Shown here: positions 43,726 through 58,324 of the stretch, piece after piece | How positions within the stretch are numbered: position 1 is the stretch's first letter | How the letters are laid out: each line of letters begins with the position of its first letter | Assembly (NCBI RefSeq): GCF_003254665.1 | Contig: NZ_QHGY01000001.1 | Coordinates: 992,001-1,056,000 of the forward strand | Source of the DNA: Billgrantia lactosivorans | Lineage (GTDB): Bacteria > Pseudomonadota > Gammaproteobacteria > Pseudomonadales > Halomonadaceae | DNA length: 64,000 nt | Direction of reading: 5' to 3' | The notes under the pieces: generated by a model | The model's input: the letters and a program-made list of their open reading frames with translations, nothing else | Databases searched by the model: none | Told to the model about the DNA's origin: nothing | Position numbers and translations under genes: made by a program

Positions 43726-44502
43726 TCAGCCGACGATCAGCAGGCGCGGTTCGTCGAAGTCCAGCGTCGCCATGGCGCGGGCAAGCCCGGCATCGGGCGC
43801 CGTGGCCAGGCTGCTGTCGCGCTTCGTTCGTGGCGCCGGGTCGCCCGCCACCTGCACCGTGCGCCGGGCGATGGCGTCGCTGGAATCGACCAGCCGAACC
43901 GGCCGCGGGAAGGCGGCGACGAGCCGCTCGCCGAGCAGCGGAAAGTGGGTGCAGCCGAGCACCACGGTATCCAGGTCGGGCGCACGCCGCAGCGGCTCGA
44001 GGACGGCGCGGATGACGTCGTGGTCCGGCTCGTCGCCGGCCAGCAGACGCTCGGCCTCGCGCACCAGGGGATCGGCGGCCACGCGGGTGACCCGGCAGTC
44101 GCTGGCGAAGGCCTCGATCAGGCGGTCGGTGTAGGGGCGCGACACGGTGGCGCTGGTCGCCAGCAGCCCGATATGGCGGCTGGCGCTGATGGCAGCGGCG
44201 GGCTTGATCGCCGGCACCGTGCCGACCACCGGCACCGCCAGATGCGCGCGCAGGGCATCCAGTGCCAGGGTGCTGGCCGTGTTGCAGGCCACCACCAGCG
44301 CACAGCAGCCGCTGGCAGCCACCGCCGCATCGCATACCGCCAGGATGCGCGCCACCAGCCAGTCGTCGGGGCGGGTGCCGTAGGGCAGCATGGCGTTGTC
44401 GCAGGCATAGACCAGCGCGGCCTCGGGCAGGCGTCGCCTGAGCGGCGGAACGACCGACAGGCCACCGACGCCGGAATCGAAGATCAGTATCGGGCCGGGC
44501 AT
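43726..44502 (-). CDS. murI: Glutamate racemase
   Basis: A 258-residue enzyme that makes D-glutamate for peptidoglycan. The two catalytic cysteines are C73 in VACNTAST and C184 in LGCTHFPLL. The N-terminal FDSGVGGLSV supplies Asp9 and Ser10, and CDNAMLPYG is the substrate loop. It is probably in one transcript with trmA downstream. The ATG follows a short gap after the promoter region at 44503-44612. Confidence 0.93.
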   Translation of the reverse strand: MPGPILIFDSGVGGLSVVPPLRRRLPEAALVYACDNAMLPYGTRPDDWLVARILAVCDAAVAASGCCALVVACNTASTLALDALRAHLAVPVVGTVPAIKPAAAISASRHIGLLATSATVSRPYTDRLIEAFASDCRVTRVAADPLVREAERLLAGDEPDHDVIRAVLEPLRRAPDLDTVVLGCTHFPLLGERLVAAFPRPVRLVDSSDAIARRTVQVAGDPAPRTKRDSSLATAPDAGLARAMATLDFDEPRLLIVG

Positions 44503-44612
44503 GGCGAAACGGAACTCATGGAGGTCGCTCGGCAGCTACGAGAAAGGACCTATTCTAGCAGCATGCCGAGCGAGCAGAAGCCTCCGGCCCGGTCCGCATC
44601 GTGGCGAATGCC

Positions 44613-45164
44613 TCAGGCAGCCGGCACCTCGGTTTCACACAGCTCGGCGTAGAGTTCCGGATAGGCCTCCTGGAGCCGCTCCAGCTTGGCCGCCGCCCCC
44701 TCGGGCAGCGCCTGCGCCAGGAGCTCCAGGTCATCGTCGCCGAAGTGGTCGCGGATCAAGGGGAAGAGGAGTTCACGTTCGTCGCGCAGGTAGGCGCGAT
44801 GCGCGTCGAGGTAGGCCTTGAGATCCTCGGCGAAGCGGTCCATCGGCACCACCGCATCCATCAGGATCATGTCGATGTCGTTGGACAGCCGCATCAGGCG
44901 CGGCTTGAGCGCCTGGTAGTCGCGGGACAGGCGCTCGGTGAGTTCGCTGCACTCGGGCACCAGGGTGCGCAGCTTCTCCGAGCAGACGCGCTCCAGGGGG
45001 ATGGTGAACCCTTCCATGTAGTCGAGGATGTAGTCGACCACCTCGCGAACCAGCTGGAAGTTGGGGCGCTCACCAGCCACCAAGGCCTTTTGCTTGAGCT
45101 GAAGAACGTGCAACATGCGCGCCATATTGGCATGATCCTGACGCAACTGGGTCAGCATGGGCAT
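44613..45164 (-). CDS. Hemerythrin-like protein lacking two iron ligands
   Basis: A 183-residue all-helical protein of the bacterial hemerythrin HHE family. It keeps the first His (RQDHANMARML, residue 11) and the C-terminal HRAYLRDERELLFPL segment. At the second site, where homologues have an HHPxE motif, it reads TIPLE, so both histidines are lost. A normal di-iron centre therefore looks impossible. It could bind one metal ion or act as a structural protein. The start MPMLTQLRQDH fits the family. It is a single gene upstream of murI on the same strand. Confidence 0.78.
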   Translation of the reverse strand: MPMLTQLRQDHANMARMLHVLQLKQKALVAGERPNFQLVREVVDYILDYMEGFTIPLERVCSEKLRTLVPECSELTERLSRDYQALKPRLMRLSNDIDMILMDAVVPMDRFAEDLKAYLDAHRAYLRDERELLFPLIRDHFGDDDLELLAQALPEGAAAKLERLQEAYPELYAELCETEVPAA

Positions 45165-45407
45165 GTCGAGGCCTCCTCTAACGATGGGCGGGTATAGGAG
45201 TTGGATTCTCGGGACGGAAGCAGGTTCAGTCTTGTCGCTATTGGACTACGGTGTTGTCGCAATCAAGACACGGTCGGAATGGCAGGATGCAGTCTCAACC
45301 CTAGACCCTTTGGCTCGATCCCGCACATCGCCTAAGGTCGTATTGCCAGCCTCGAGTATCTAGGCACCCACGCCTCGGCAGCGCCGGGCAGCACAAGGAG
45401 AACTTCC

Positions 45408-46751
45408 ATGGACCTTTTCGGCCAGGCGTCCGACGATTCCGCACCGCTGGCCTTTCGCATGCGCCCCCGCCGCTTCGACGACTACGTGGGCCAGCAGGCC
45501 CTGGTCGGCCCGGGCAAGCCCCTGCGGCGCATGGCCGAGACCGGCAGCGTGCGCTCGATGATCCTGTGGGGGCCGCCCGGCAGCGGCAAGACCACCCTGG
45601 CGGAGATCCTCGCCGAGCACTCCGGTGCGCACCTGGAGCGGCTTTCCGCGGTGATGGCGGGCGTCAAGGAGATTCGCGCCGCGGTGGAGCGGGCCCGTGC
45701 CATGCAGGCCCAGGGCCGCGCCACGCTGCTGTTCCTCGACGAGATCCACCGGCTCAACAAGAGCCAGCAGGACGCCCTGCTGCCCCACGTGGAATCGGGC
45801 CTGCTGACGCTGATCGGCGCCACCACCGAGAATCCCTCCTTCGAGGTCAATTCGGCGCTGCTCTCGCGGGCCCGCGTGCACGTGCTCACCGCGCTCGACG
45901 AAGCCGAGCTGGTCGAGGTGATGCGCCGCGCCCTGAGCGACCGCGAGCGCGGGCTGGGCGAGCGCCGCATCGCCGTGGACGACGAGCTGCTCGCGATGCT
46001 GGCGCGCGCCGCCGCCGGCGATGCGCGCCGCGCCCTGGGCATGCTCGAGACCGCCTGCGACTTCACCGTGCCCGAGGGCGACAGCGAGCGGCTGCCGCGC
46101 GAAGCGCTGGATGCCGCGCTCGGCCACCAGGCCAGCGCCTTCGACAAGCAGGGCGATTACTACTACGACCTGCTCTCGGCGATCCACAAGTCGGTGCGCT
46201 CGTCGCGCCAGGACGCCGCCCTGCTCTACATCGCCCGCTTCATCCAGGGCGGCGGCGACCCGCTCGACGTGATCCGCCGGCTGGCGGCAATCGCCTCGGA
46301 GGACGTCGGCAACGCCGACCCGCGCGCCCTGCCGCTGGTCATGGCGGCCTGGGACGCCTACCTGCGCCTGGGCGACTACGAGGGCCAGCGCGCCATCGCC
46401 CACGCCGCCATCCACCTCGCCGTCGCCCCCAAGAGCAACGCCATCGACCAGGCGTGGAAGCGGGCCAAGGCATTCGTCGCCGCCCAGCCGCGCCTGGAGG
46501 TGCCCACCTACCTGCGCAACGCCCCGACCAGGCTGATGGAGTCGCTGGGTCACGGCCACGGTTATCGCTATGCCCACAACGAAGCCGAGGGCTACCCGGC
46601 GGGCAGCGCCCACGACTGCTGGCCGGAAGGGCTGCCCCACGAGAACTTCTACCAGCCCAGCGAACACGGCCAGGAGAAGCGCTACGCCCAGCTGATGGCG
46701 TGGCGCGCCGAGCTCGACGCCCAGGCCGACCGGGGCAAAGACGAGGCGTAG
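45408..46751 (+). CDS. rarA: Replication-associated recombination protein A (RarA/MgsA)
   Basis: A 447-residue AAA+ ATPase related to clamp loaders that acts at stalled replication forks. Walker A GPPGSGKTT is at ~53-61, Walker B LLFLDEIHR follows, and the sensor region is GATTENPSFEVN. The C-terminal half carries the MgsA tetramer domain (KQGDYYYDLLSA, GGGDPLDVIRRL, YRYAHNEAEGYPAG). AAGGAG precedes the ATG. It is convergent with lolA. In E. coli the order is ftsK, lolA, rarA; here the same three are adjacent but rarA faces the other way. Confidence 0.95.
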   Translation: MDLFGQASDDSAPLAFRMRPRRFDDYVGQQALVGPGKPLRRMAETGSVRSMILWGPPGSGKTTLAEILAEHSGAHLERLSAVMAGVKEIRAAVERARAMQAQGRATLLFLDEIHRLNKSQQDALLPHVESGLLTLIGATTENPSFEVNSALLSRARVHVLTALDEAELVEVMRRALSDRERGLGERRIAVDDELLAMLARAAAGDARRALGMLETACDFTVPEGDSERLPREALDAALGHQASAFDKQGDYYYDLLSAIHKSVRSSRQDAALLYIARFIQGGGDPLDVIRRLAAIASEDVGNADPRALPLVMAAWDAYLRLGDYEGQRAIAHAAIHLAVAPKSNAIDQAWKRAKAFVAAQPRLEVPTYLRNAPTRLMESLGHGHGYRYAHNEAEGYPAGSAHDCWPEGLPHENFYQPSEHGQEKRYAQLMAWRAELDAQADRGKDEA

Positions 46752-46758
46752 AGACGAA

Positions 46759-46782
46759 AGCGCCGCCTCGGAGGGCGGCGCT
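46759..46782. terminator. Hairpin between convergent rarA and lolA
   Basis: A 9-bp stem AGCGCCGCC/GGCGGCGCT with a 6-nt loop lies 8 bp after the rarA stop. The T-tract is weak. It may serve both genes. Confidence 0.5.
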
Positions 46783-46806
46783 GGCGGGTTGCGTTGACGA
46801 GCGGAC

Positions 46807-47436
46807 TCAGTGCGTGTCGCGAATCACGTCGGCACCGTCGGGGATCTCGAACGCGAAGCGACTGTCGTCGATGTCCTGGTTGGTCTGCACATCGCTGAAC
46901 TCGATGACGGTCTCCTGCCCGGTGCTGTCGATCATCTGCAGGGCGGCGAGCCGATCGTCGTTGAAGGTCATCTGCAGCTCTTCGAACAGGGTGTCGGCCG
47001 ACTTCGGCACCAGGCGGAAGCTATCGCTGCCCCCCTCCTGGCGGTGCGACACCTCGTAGCTCTCGGTCAGCTCGCGGGCACTGCCGGAGAGCAGCAGGGC
47101 CGGCGTATGGGTGACCCGCTCGTCCAGCGCCTGCACGGTGACCTGCTCCAGGTCGGGATCGTAGAGATAGACCTCGCTGCCGTCGGAGATCACCTCCTGC
47201 TGATAGGGTGCCGAGACCTCCCAGCGAAACTTGCCGGGGCGCGACAGCCACATCTGGCCGTTGGCCTCCTGCAGGCGCTCGCCGCTGCCATCGAGGATCA
47301 GTTGCTCGAAGCGCGCCTCGACGGTCTCCAGCGGCTCCAGGAGGCGGGTCAGCCGTTCGGCCCCCTCGCTGGCCACCGCGGCGGCCGGCATGAGAACGGT
47401 CAGGGCCAGTGCAGCTAGGGTCTTCTTGATGCTCAT
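46807..47436 (-). CDS. lolA: Outer-membrane lipoprotein carrier protein LolA
   Basis: A 209-residue periplasmic chaperone that carries lipoproteins from LolCDE to LolB. A signal peptide covers ~1-22 (MSIKKTLAAL...AAAVAS). The mature part shows the LolA fold: LEPLETVEARFEQ, GQMWLSRPGKFRWEVSAPYQQ and SDGSEVYLYDPDLEQV with the conserved Trp and Pro, and TVIEFSDVQTNQ near the end. AGGGAGAG precedes the ATG. It lies downstream of ftsK on the same strand, as in many gammaproteobacteria. Confidence 0.95.
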   Translation of the reverse strand: MSIKKTLAALALTVLMPAAAVASEGAERLTRLLEPLETVEARFEQLILDGSGERLQEANGQMWLSRPGKFRWEVSAPYQQEVISDGSEVYLYDPDLEQVTVQALDERVTHTPALLLSGSARELTESYEVSHRQEGGSDSFRLVPKSADTLFEELQMTFNDDRLAALQMIDSTGQETVIEFSDVQTNQDIDDSRFAFEIPDGADVIRDTH

Positions 47437-47566
47437 CGTGTCTCTCCCTGGGCGGGTCCCGAATGGATCCTGTCTCTCGGACTCGCGGTGCGCCGGCGGG
47501 TTGCAAGCCGGCCGGCGCTTTCATGATTGATGCATGGTTGGGGTGTCGCCCGGCGCCGACGGCGAG

Positions 47567-50665
<3,099 letters not shown>

Positions 50666-50817
50666 GGTGCCTTTCCAACTTGCATGAAGCAGAATGAATC
50701 AGCCGCCATCATACCGGGACTCCAGCCCCCGGCACAGTGGCCGTGAGCGTCGCTTGAGCCAAATCGGCTCCGGCGTCAGACTAGTGAAACCGAACGCCGA
50801 CGAGGAGCGTCCCCGCC

Positions 50818-51561
50818 ATGCTGTCCTGGCTTCCCGAGCGTCCTGTGCGCTTTCCTCCCGTCTCGCGCGCCCTGCGCGACCCGGAAGGCCTGCTGGCAGC
50901 GGGCGGCGAACTGACCCCCGAGTGGCTGCTGGCCGCCTACCGGCGTGGTATCTTCCCCTGGTACAGCGACGACCAGCCGATCCTGTGGTGGTGTCCGAAT
51001 CCACGCATGGTGCTGTTCCCCGACGAACTGCACGTGTCGCGCAGCCTGGCCAAGCGCCTGCGCAACGGCCGCTTCACGGTGACGTTCAACCGTCGGTTCG
51101 GCAGCGTGGTGCAGGCCTGCGCGGCCCCGCGCCGCGGCCAGCCCGGCACCTGGATCACCGCGGAGATGCATGCCGCCTACGTCACGCTGCACCGGCTAGG
51201 CTATGCGCGCTCGGTGGAAGTGTGGCGGGACGGCGACCTGGTCGGCGGGCTCTACGGCGTGGCCATGGGCCCGGTGTTCTTCGGCGAGTCGATGTTCTCC
51301 CGCGCCAGCGATGCCTCCAAGGTCGCCCTGGTCCACCTGGTACGGGCGATGCGCAGCGGCGGCGGTCGCCTGATCGACTGCCAGATGCGTACCCGCCACC
51401 TGGTCACCCTGGGGGCGCGGGATATCGCTCGCGCCGAGTTCATCAACTATCTTGAATCATGCCTGGCGACGCCGGGGGCCACGGACAGCCAGCATCCGCT
51501 GCCCTGCTGGCCGCTGCCCGATGATCCACCCTGCGTCGAGACCTTGACCGCTCTCACTTAG
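50818..51561 (+). CDS. aat: Leucyl/phenylalanyl-tRNA-protein transferase
   Basis: A 247-residue enzyme that adds Leu or Phe to N-terminal Lys or Arg of proteins, marking them for ClpS/ClpAP. Family blocks are [58 protein letters not shown] and [19 protein letters not shown]. It is followed 12 bp later by bpt, which has a strong site (GGAGG) just past this gene's stop, so the two are co-transcribed. A divergent promoter region with ftsK lies at 50666-50817. Confidence 0.95.
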   Translation: MLSWLPERPVRFPPVSRALRDPEGLLAAGGELTPEWLLAAYRRGIFPWYSDDQPILWWCPNPRMVLFPDELHVSRSLAKRLRNGRFTVTFNRRFGSVVQACAAPRRGQPGTWITAEMHAAYVTLHRLGYARSVEVWRDGDLVGGLYGVAMGPVFFGESMFSRASDASKVALVHLVRAMRSGGGRLIDCQMRTRHLVTLGARDIARAEFINYLESCLATPGATDSQHPLPCWPLPDDPPCVETLTALT

Positions 51562-51573
51562 GAGGCGAACCAC

Positions 51574-52323
51574 GTGAGCAGCAATGCGCCTCGCCACCCG
51601 ATTAGGGACCTTCGCTTCTTCCTGACGGTGCCCCACGCCTGCAGCTACCTGGAGGGGCGCGAAGCCACTACCCTCTTCCTCGACCCCCAGGAGTCCCACG
51701 GTCTCGGCATCTACGATTCGCTCGCCCTGCTGGGGTTTCGGCGCAGCGGACACCACCTCTACCGGCCCCACTGCGAGGGCTGCAACGCCTGCGTGTCGGT
51801 GCGCATACCGGTCGACGACTTCCAGCCCAGCCGCAACCAGCGGCGCGTGGCCAGGCGCAACGCCGACCTGCGCCTGATCGAACGGCCGGCGCTGTTCGAC
51901 GCCGAGCACTATGCGCTCTACGAGCGCTACATCGAGACGCGCCACTGGGACGGCGACATGTACCCGCCGAGCCGCGAGCAGTACCGCACCTTCCTGACCC
52001 TGGACGAGCCCTATTCACGGCTGCTCGAATTCCGCCTCGGCAAGCGCCTGCTCGCCATCTCCGCCTTCGACCGCCTGGAGCACGGGCTCTCCGCCATCTA
52101 TACCTTCTTCGATCCGGAGCCCCAATGGGAGCGCCGCTCGCTGGGCACCTTCGCGGTGCTGAGCCTGGTCAACGAGGCCTATCGCGAGGGGCTGCCCCAC
52201 GTCTACCTGGGCTACTGGATCCGCGAGTGCCGCAAGATGGCCTACAAGGAAGCCTACCGGCCGCTGGAAGTGCTGGAAGGGCGCCACTGGCGGCGCCTGG
52301 TGCCGAACGCGGCCGCCACGTGA
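51574..52323 (+). CDS. bpt: Aspartate/glutamate leucyltransferase
   Basis: A 249-residue enzyme that adds Leu to proteins starting with Asp or Glu. The start is GTG with GGAGG at the right distance; the product begins [17 protein letters not shown] as in Bpt. [31 protein letters not shown] with the Cys cluster, and [18 protein letters not shown] are typical of the ATE/Bpt family. It works in the same N-degron pathway as Aat just upstream and ClpS/ClpA just downstream. infA follows after 151 bp. Confidence 0.95.
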   Translation: MSSNAPRHPIRDLRFFLTVPHACSYLEGREATTLFLDPQESHGLGIYDSLALLGFRRSGHHLYRPHCEGCNACVSVRIPVDDFQPSRNQRRVARRNADLRLIERPALFDAEHYALYERYIETRHWDGDMYPPSREQYRTFLTLDEPYSRLLEFRLGKRLLAISAFDRLEHGLSAIYTFFDPEPQWERRSLGTFAVLSLVNEAYREGLPHVYLGYWIRECRKMAYKEAYRPLEVLEGRHWRRLVPNAAAT

Positions 52324-52474
52324 TTCGGCCTGCTTTGCCTTGACGCCCGGCTTGCGGCACAATATCGCGCTATCCTTGGCACGGATGCGACATGCAATCG
52401 CATCCGATGCCGTGCTGCACACCCGCCGATGCACCAGGCACGGCACCCAACGTCATCAGCGAGGAACTGCCTAT

Positions 52475-52693
52475 ATGGCACGTGAAGACCATATCGAAAT
52501 GGAAGGCGTCGTCGTCGATACCCTTCCCAACACCACCTTTCGCGTCGAGCTGGAGAACGGCCACGTCGTGACCGCCCACATCTCGGGCAAGATGCGCAAG
52601 AACTACATCCGCATTCTCACCGGCGACAAGGTCAAGGTCGAGCTGACCCCCTACGACCTGACCAAGGGCCGCATCGTCTACCGCTCGCGCTGA
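52475..52693 (+). CDS. infA: Translation initiation factor IF-1
   Basis: A 72-residue S1-type OB-fold protein that occupies the A-site during initiation. [40 protein letters not shown] and [12 protein letters not shown] leave no doubt. The frame extends upstream to 52340, but the first ~45 codons are not coding; the ATG at 52475 gives the usual length. The infA-clpA neighbourhood is common in gammaproteobacteria. A hairpin follows and probably ends the transcript. Confidence 0.97.
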   Translation: MAREDHIEMEGVVVDTLPNTTFRVELENGHVVTAHISGKMRKNYIRILTGDKVKVELTPYDLTKGRIVYRSR

Positions 52694-52738
52694 TTGCACG
52701 GCAGGGTTCACGGCGACTGGCCTGCCCCGACACGACAA

Positions 52739-52760
52739 CGCCCCGTCCGAAGACAGGGCG
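52739..52760. terminator. Hairpin between convergent infA and clpA
   Basis: A CGCCCCGTC/GACAGGGCG type stem with one mismatch and a short CGAA-type loop. On the minus strand TTGTCG follows, so the T-run is weak. It probably serves as a shared terminator. Confidence 0.45.
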
Positions 52761-52792
52761 CTGCGCGAAGGTCGCGGCAATGACCGGCGAGG

Positions 52793-55069
<2,277 letters not shown>

Positions 55070-55209
55070 GGCAGTCCCCTTCTCGCCGCTTAGGGCTTGC
55101 ATCGGATCTTTCGTGGTCCGGCACCTTCAACATCGGGCACAAACGCTGCCGTTGCAAGTCTCATCACTCAACGACTGCCATTCCTACCCCGTCTCGAGCA
55201 GACCGGGAG

Positions 55210-55593
55210 TCAGTCCGCTGCCTCGATGTCGCAGAGCAGCGGGTGCTGACACTCTCTTGCATATTGATTGACCTGGTGGCTTTTGGTTTCCGCGATGTCA
55301 CGAGTGAAGATACCGCAGGTGGCCTTGCCCTGGGTGTGCACCGTGAGCATGACCTGCACGGCGGTCTCGCTGTCCATGTGGAAGAAGCTCTGCAATACCT
55401 CCACCACGAACTCCATGGGGGTGTAGTCGTCGTTGTGCAAGATCACCTTGTACATCGGCGGGCGGGCCACCTCGGGATCGGCCGGCTGGACCGCCAGGTC
55501 ACCATCGTCTTCCTGCTCGGGTTGCGGAGGCCGCGTCATGCCTGCCGCGACACCGCCTGACTCCCACAGGTCCGGGTCTTCTGTCTTGAACAT
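55210..55593 (-). CDS. clpS: ClpS adaptor protein
   Basis: A 127-residue adaptor that binds N-degron proteins and hands them to ClpA. The core [20 protein letters not shown] and the segment [19 protein letters not shown] are diagnostic; the Asp pair and Met gate of the N-degron pocket are present. The N-terminal ~45 residues are acidic and longer than in E. coli. The start could also be the ATG at 55539 (MTRPPQPEQ) or 55626; the ribosome sites are weak at all of them. It is co-directional with clpA. Confidence 0.92.
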   Translation of the reverse strand: MFKTEDPDLWESGGVAAGMTRPPQPEQEDDGDLAVQPADPEVARPPMYKVILHNDDYTPMEFVVEVLQSFFHMDSETAVQVMLTVHTQGKATCGIFTRDIAETKSHQVNQYARECQHPLLCDIEAAD

Positions 55594-55676
55594 AAAAGCC
55601 ACACACCATCTCGACAAGCCGGCCATCTCGAGTCTCAGGTTAGACGACGAAGGGCCGGCAGGGTTCAGGTTGTTAC

Positions 55677-55712
55677 GCAAAAGGCCCCCGTCCGCCTGGC
55701 GAACGGGGGCCC
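55677..55712 (-). terminator. Terminator after icd
   Basis: A GGCCCCCGT/ACGGGGGCC stem with a GC-rich loop, followed by TTTT on the minus strand, lies about 20 bp after the icd stop codon. Confidence 0.75.
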
Positions 55713-55732
55713 CGTCGGGTCCGGCGAGTCGC

Positions 55733-56989
<1,257 letters not shown>

Positions 56990-57108
56990 TGAGAACTCCC
57001 CTGTCTGGTCTGTTCAGTGGAGCGCGGAGTATAGCATTCCCCCCGACTCTCGGAGTAGGCTTGCCTCCATAATTTGTCGACAATCTATGGTAGCAAGACC
57101 TTCGTCGC

Positions 57109-57717
57109 ATGAGCGCCATCTACCTGTTGCACAAGCCTTACCGCATGCTCTCCCAGTTCACCGATCGTGCTGGCACGGGCGAGACACCGCGGGCGACCCT
57201 GGCGGACGTCATCGACGTGCCGGGCGTCTACGCGGCCGGACGGCTGGACTATGATTCAGAGGGATTGCTGCTGCTGACCGACGACGGTGCGCTGATCCAG
57301 CGCATCAGCGACCCGCGCCACAAGCAGCCCAAGACCTATCGCGTCCAGGTGGAGGGCGACCCCGACGAGGCGGCGCTGGCCGCCCTGCGCCGGGGCGTCG
57401 AGCTCAGGGATGGCGTGACCCGGCCGGCCAGGGTCCGGCGCCTGGCGACGAGCGGCCTGGCGGAACGCGCGCCACCGGTGGATGCGAAGCGACACCCGGT
57501 CACGAGCTGGCTGGAGCTGACCATCAGCGAGGGGCGCAATCGCCAGGTGCGGCGCATGACCGCCCACGTCGGCCACCCCACCCTGCGCCTGGTGCGCGTG
57601 GCCATTGGCCCCTGGCGCCTGGACGGCCTGGCCCCGGGGGAGTGGCGCAGGGAGACCCTGCACGCCCCGCGCAATACACCCAGGCGCCCGCCGCGCCGTC
57701 AAGGAGGTCATCGATGA
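57109..57717 (+). CDS. rluE: 23S rRNA pseudouridine(2457) synthase
   Basis: A 202-residue RsuA-family enzyme. GRLDYDSEGLLLLT at 44-57 contains the catalytic Asp47, and the C-terminal ISEGRNRQVRRMTAHVGHPTLRLVR is conserved. It lacks an S4 domain, as E. coli RluE does. The stop codon overlaps the nudJ start (ATGA), so the two genes are coupled. It is divergent from icd, the same order as in E. coli. Confidence 0.93.
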   Translation: MSAIYLLHKPYRMLSQFTDRAGTGETPRATLADVIDVPGVYAAGRLDYDSEGLLLLTDDGALIQRISDPRHKQPKTYRVQVEGDPDEAALAALRRGVELRDGVTRPARVRRLATSGLAERAPPVDAKRHPVTSWLELTISEGRNRQVRRMTAHVGHPTLRLVRVAIGPWRLDGLAPGEWRRETLHAPRNTPRRPPRRQGGHR

Positions 57718-58166
57718 GCCGCTGGCACCCGCATGTTACCGTGGCCACCGTCGTAGAGCGCGCCGGCCGCTTCCTGATGGTGGAGGAGGCGCCGAGAGGC
57801 AGCCAGACCACCCTGTTCAACCAGCCCGCCGGCCACCTGGAGCCCGGCGAGCGCATCAAGGAGGCCGCCCTGCGCGAAGTGCGCGAGGAGACCGCCTGGC
57901 AGGTGGGCATCACCGATTACCTGGGGCTCTACGTCTACCAGGCGCCCGGCGGCGAGACCTTCCACAGCCACGCCTTCTTCGGCATGGCCCTGGCCCACCT
58001 GGGCAACCCCCTCGACCCGGGCATCGTTGCCGTCCACTGGCTGACCCTCGAGGAGGTCGAGGCGCTGGAGCGCGAGGGCCGCATGCGCAGCCCGATGGTA
58101 CTCAAGCGCATTCGCGATGCCCTGGCGGGGTACTCGTATCCCATGGAGGTCATCCACGAGCGCTGA
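57714..58166 (+). CDS. nudJ: Nudix phosphatase NudJ
   Basis: A 150-residue Nudix hydrolase; E. coli NudJ acts on HMP-pyrophosphate and nucleoside phosphates. The Nudix box is complete from G40 (GHLEPGERIKEAALREV, then REETAW). The start MSRWHPHVTVATVVER fits the family, with AAGGAGG upstream inside rluE. In E. coli mnmA follows directly; here the efflux module intervenes. Confidence 0.92.
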   Translation: MSRWHPHVTVATVVERAGRFLMVEEAPRGSQTTLFNQPAGHLEPGERIKEAALREVREETAWQVGITDYLGLYVYQAPGGETFHSHAFFGMALAHLGNPLDPGIVAVHWLTLEEVEALEREGRMRSPMVLKRIRDALAGYSYPMEVIHER

Positions 58167-58215
58167 GGAAACCTGGCACGAACGTCTGCGCCAGCGAATC
58201 GCTGCGCTGCGCGGT

Positions 58216-58235
58216 GCTGGTGCGCCAGCCCGGTC
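58216..58235 (-). repeat. Dispersed repeat copy between nudJ and the efflux operon
   Basis: These 20 bases are identical, in inverse orientation, to 24061-24080 inside the broken tRNA-Gly piece. The unit contains a small palindrome (GCTGG TGCG CCAGC), as in REP-type elements. The surrounding gap 58167-58324 has no gene. Confidence 0.5.
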
Positions 58236-58324
58236 AGAATCCTCACCTATGACGCCTATGCCGCGGTTCTTGCGCTCCGTGCGCCTTGTGCTACATCTCG
58301 CTCGTCGGTTTGTGCCAAGGCTCC

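Noticed and set aside
47490..47522. A GC-rich inverted repeat between ftsK and lolA as a terminator
   Set aside because: The T-tract is short and lies on the plus side, while both genes are on the minus strand.
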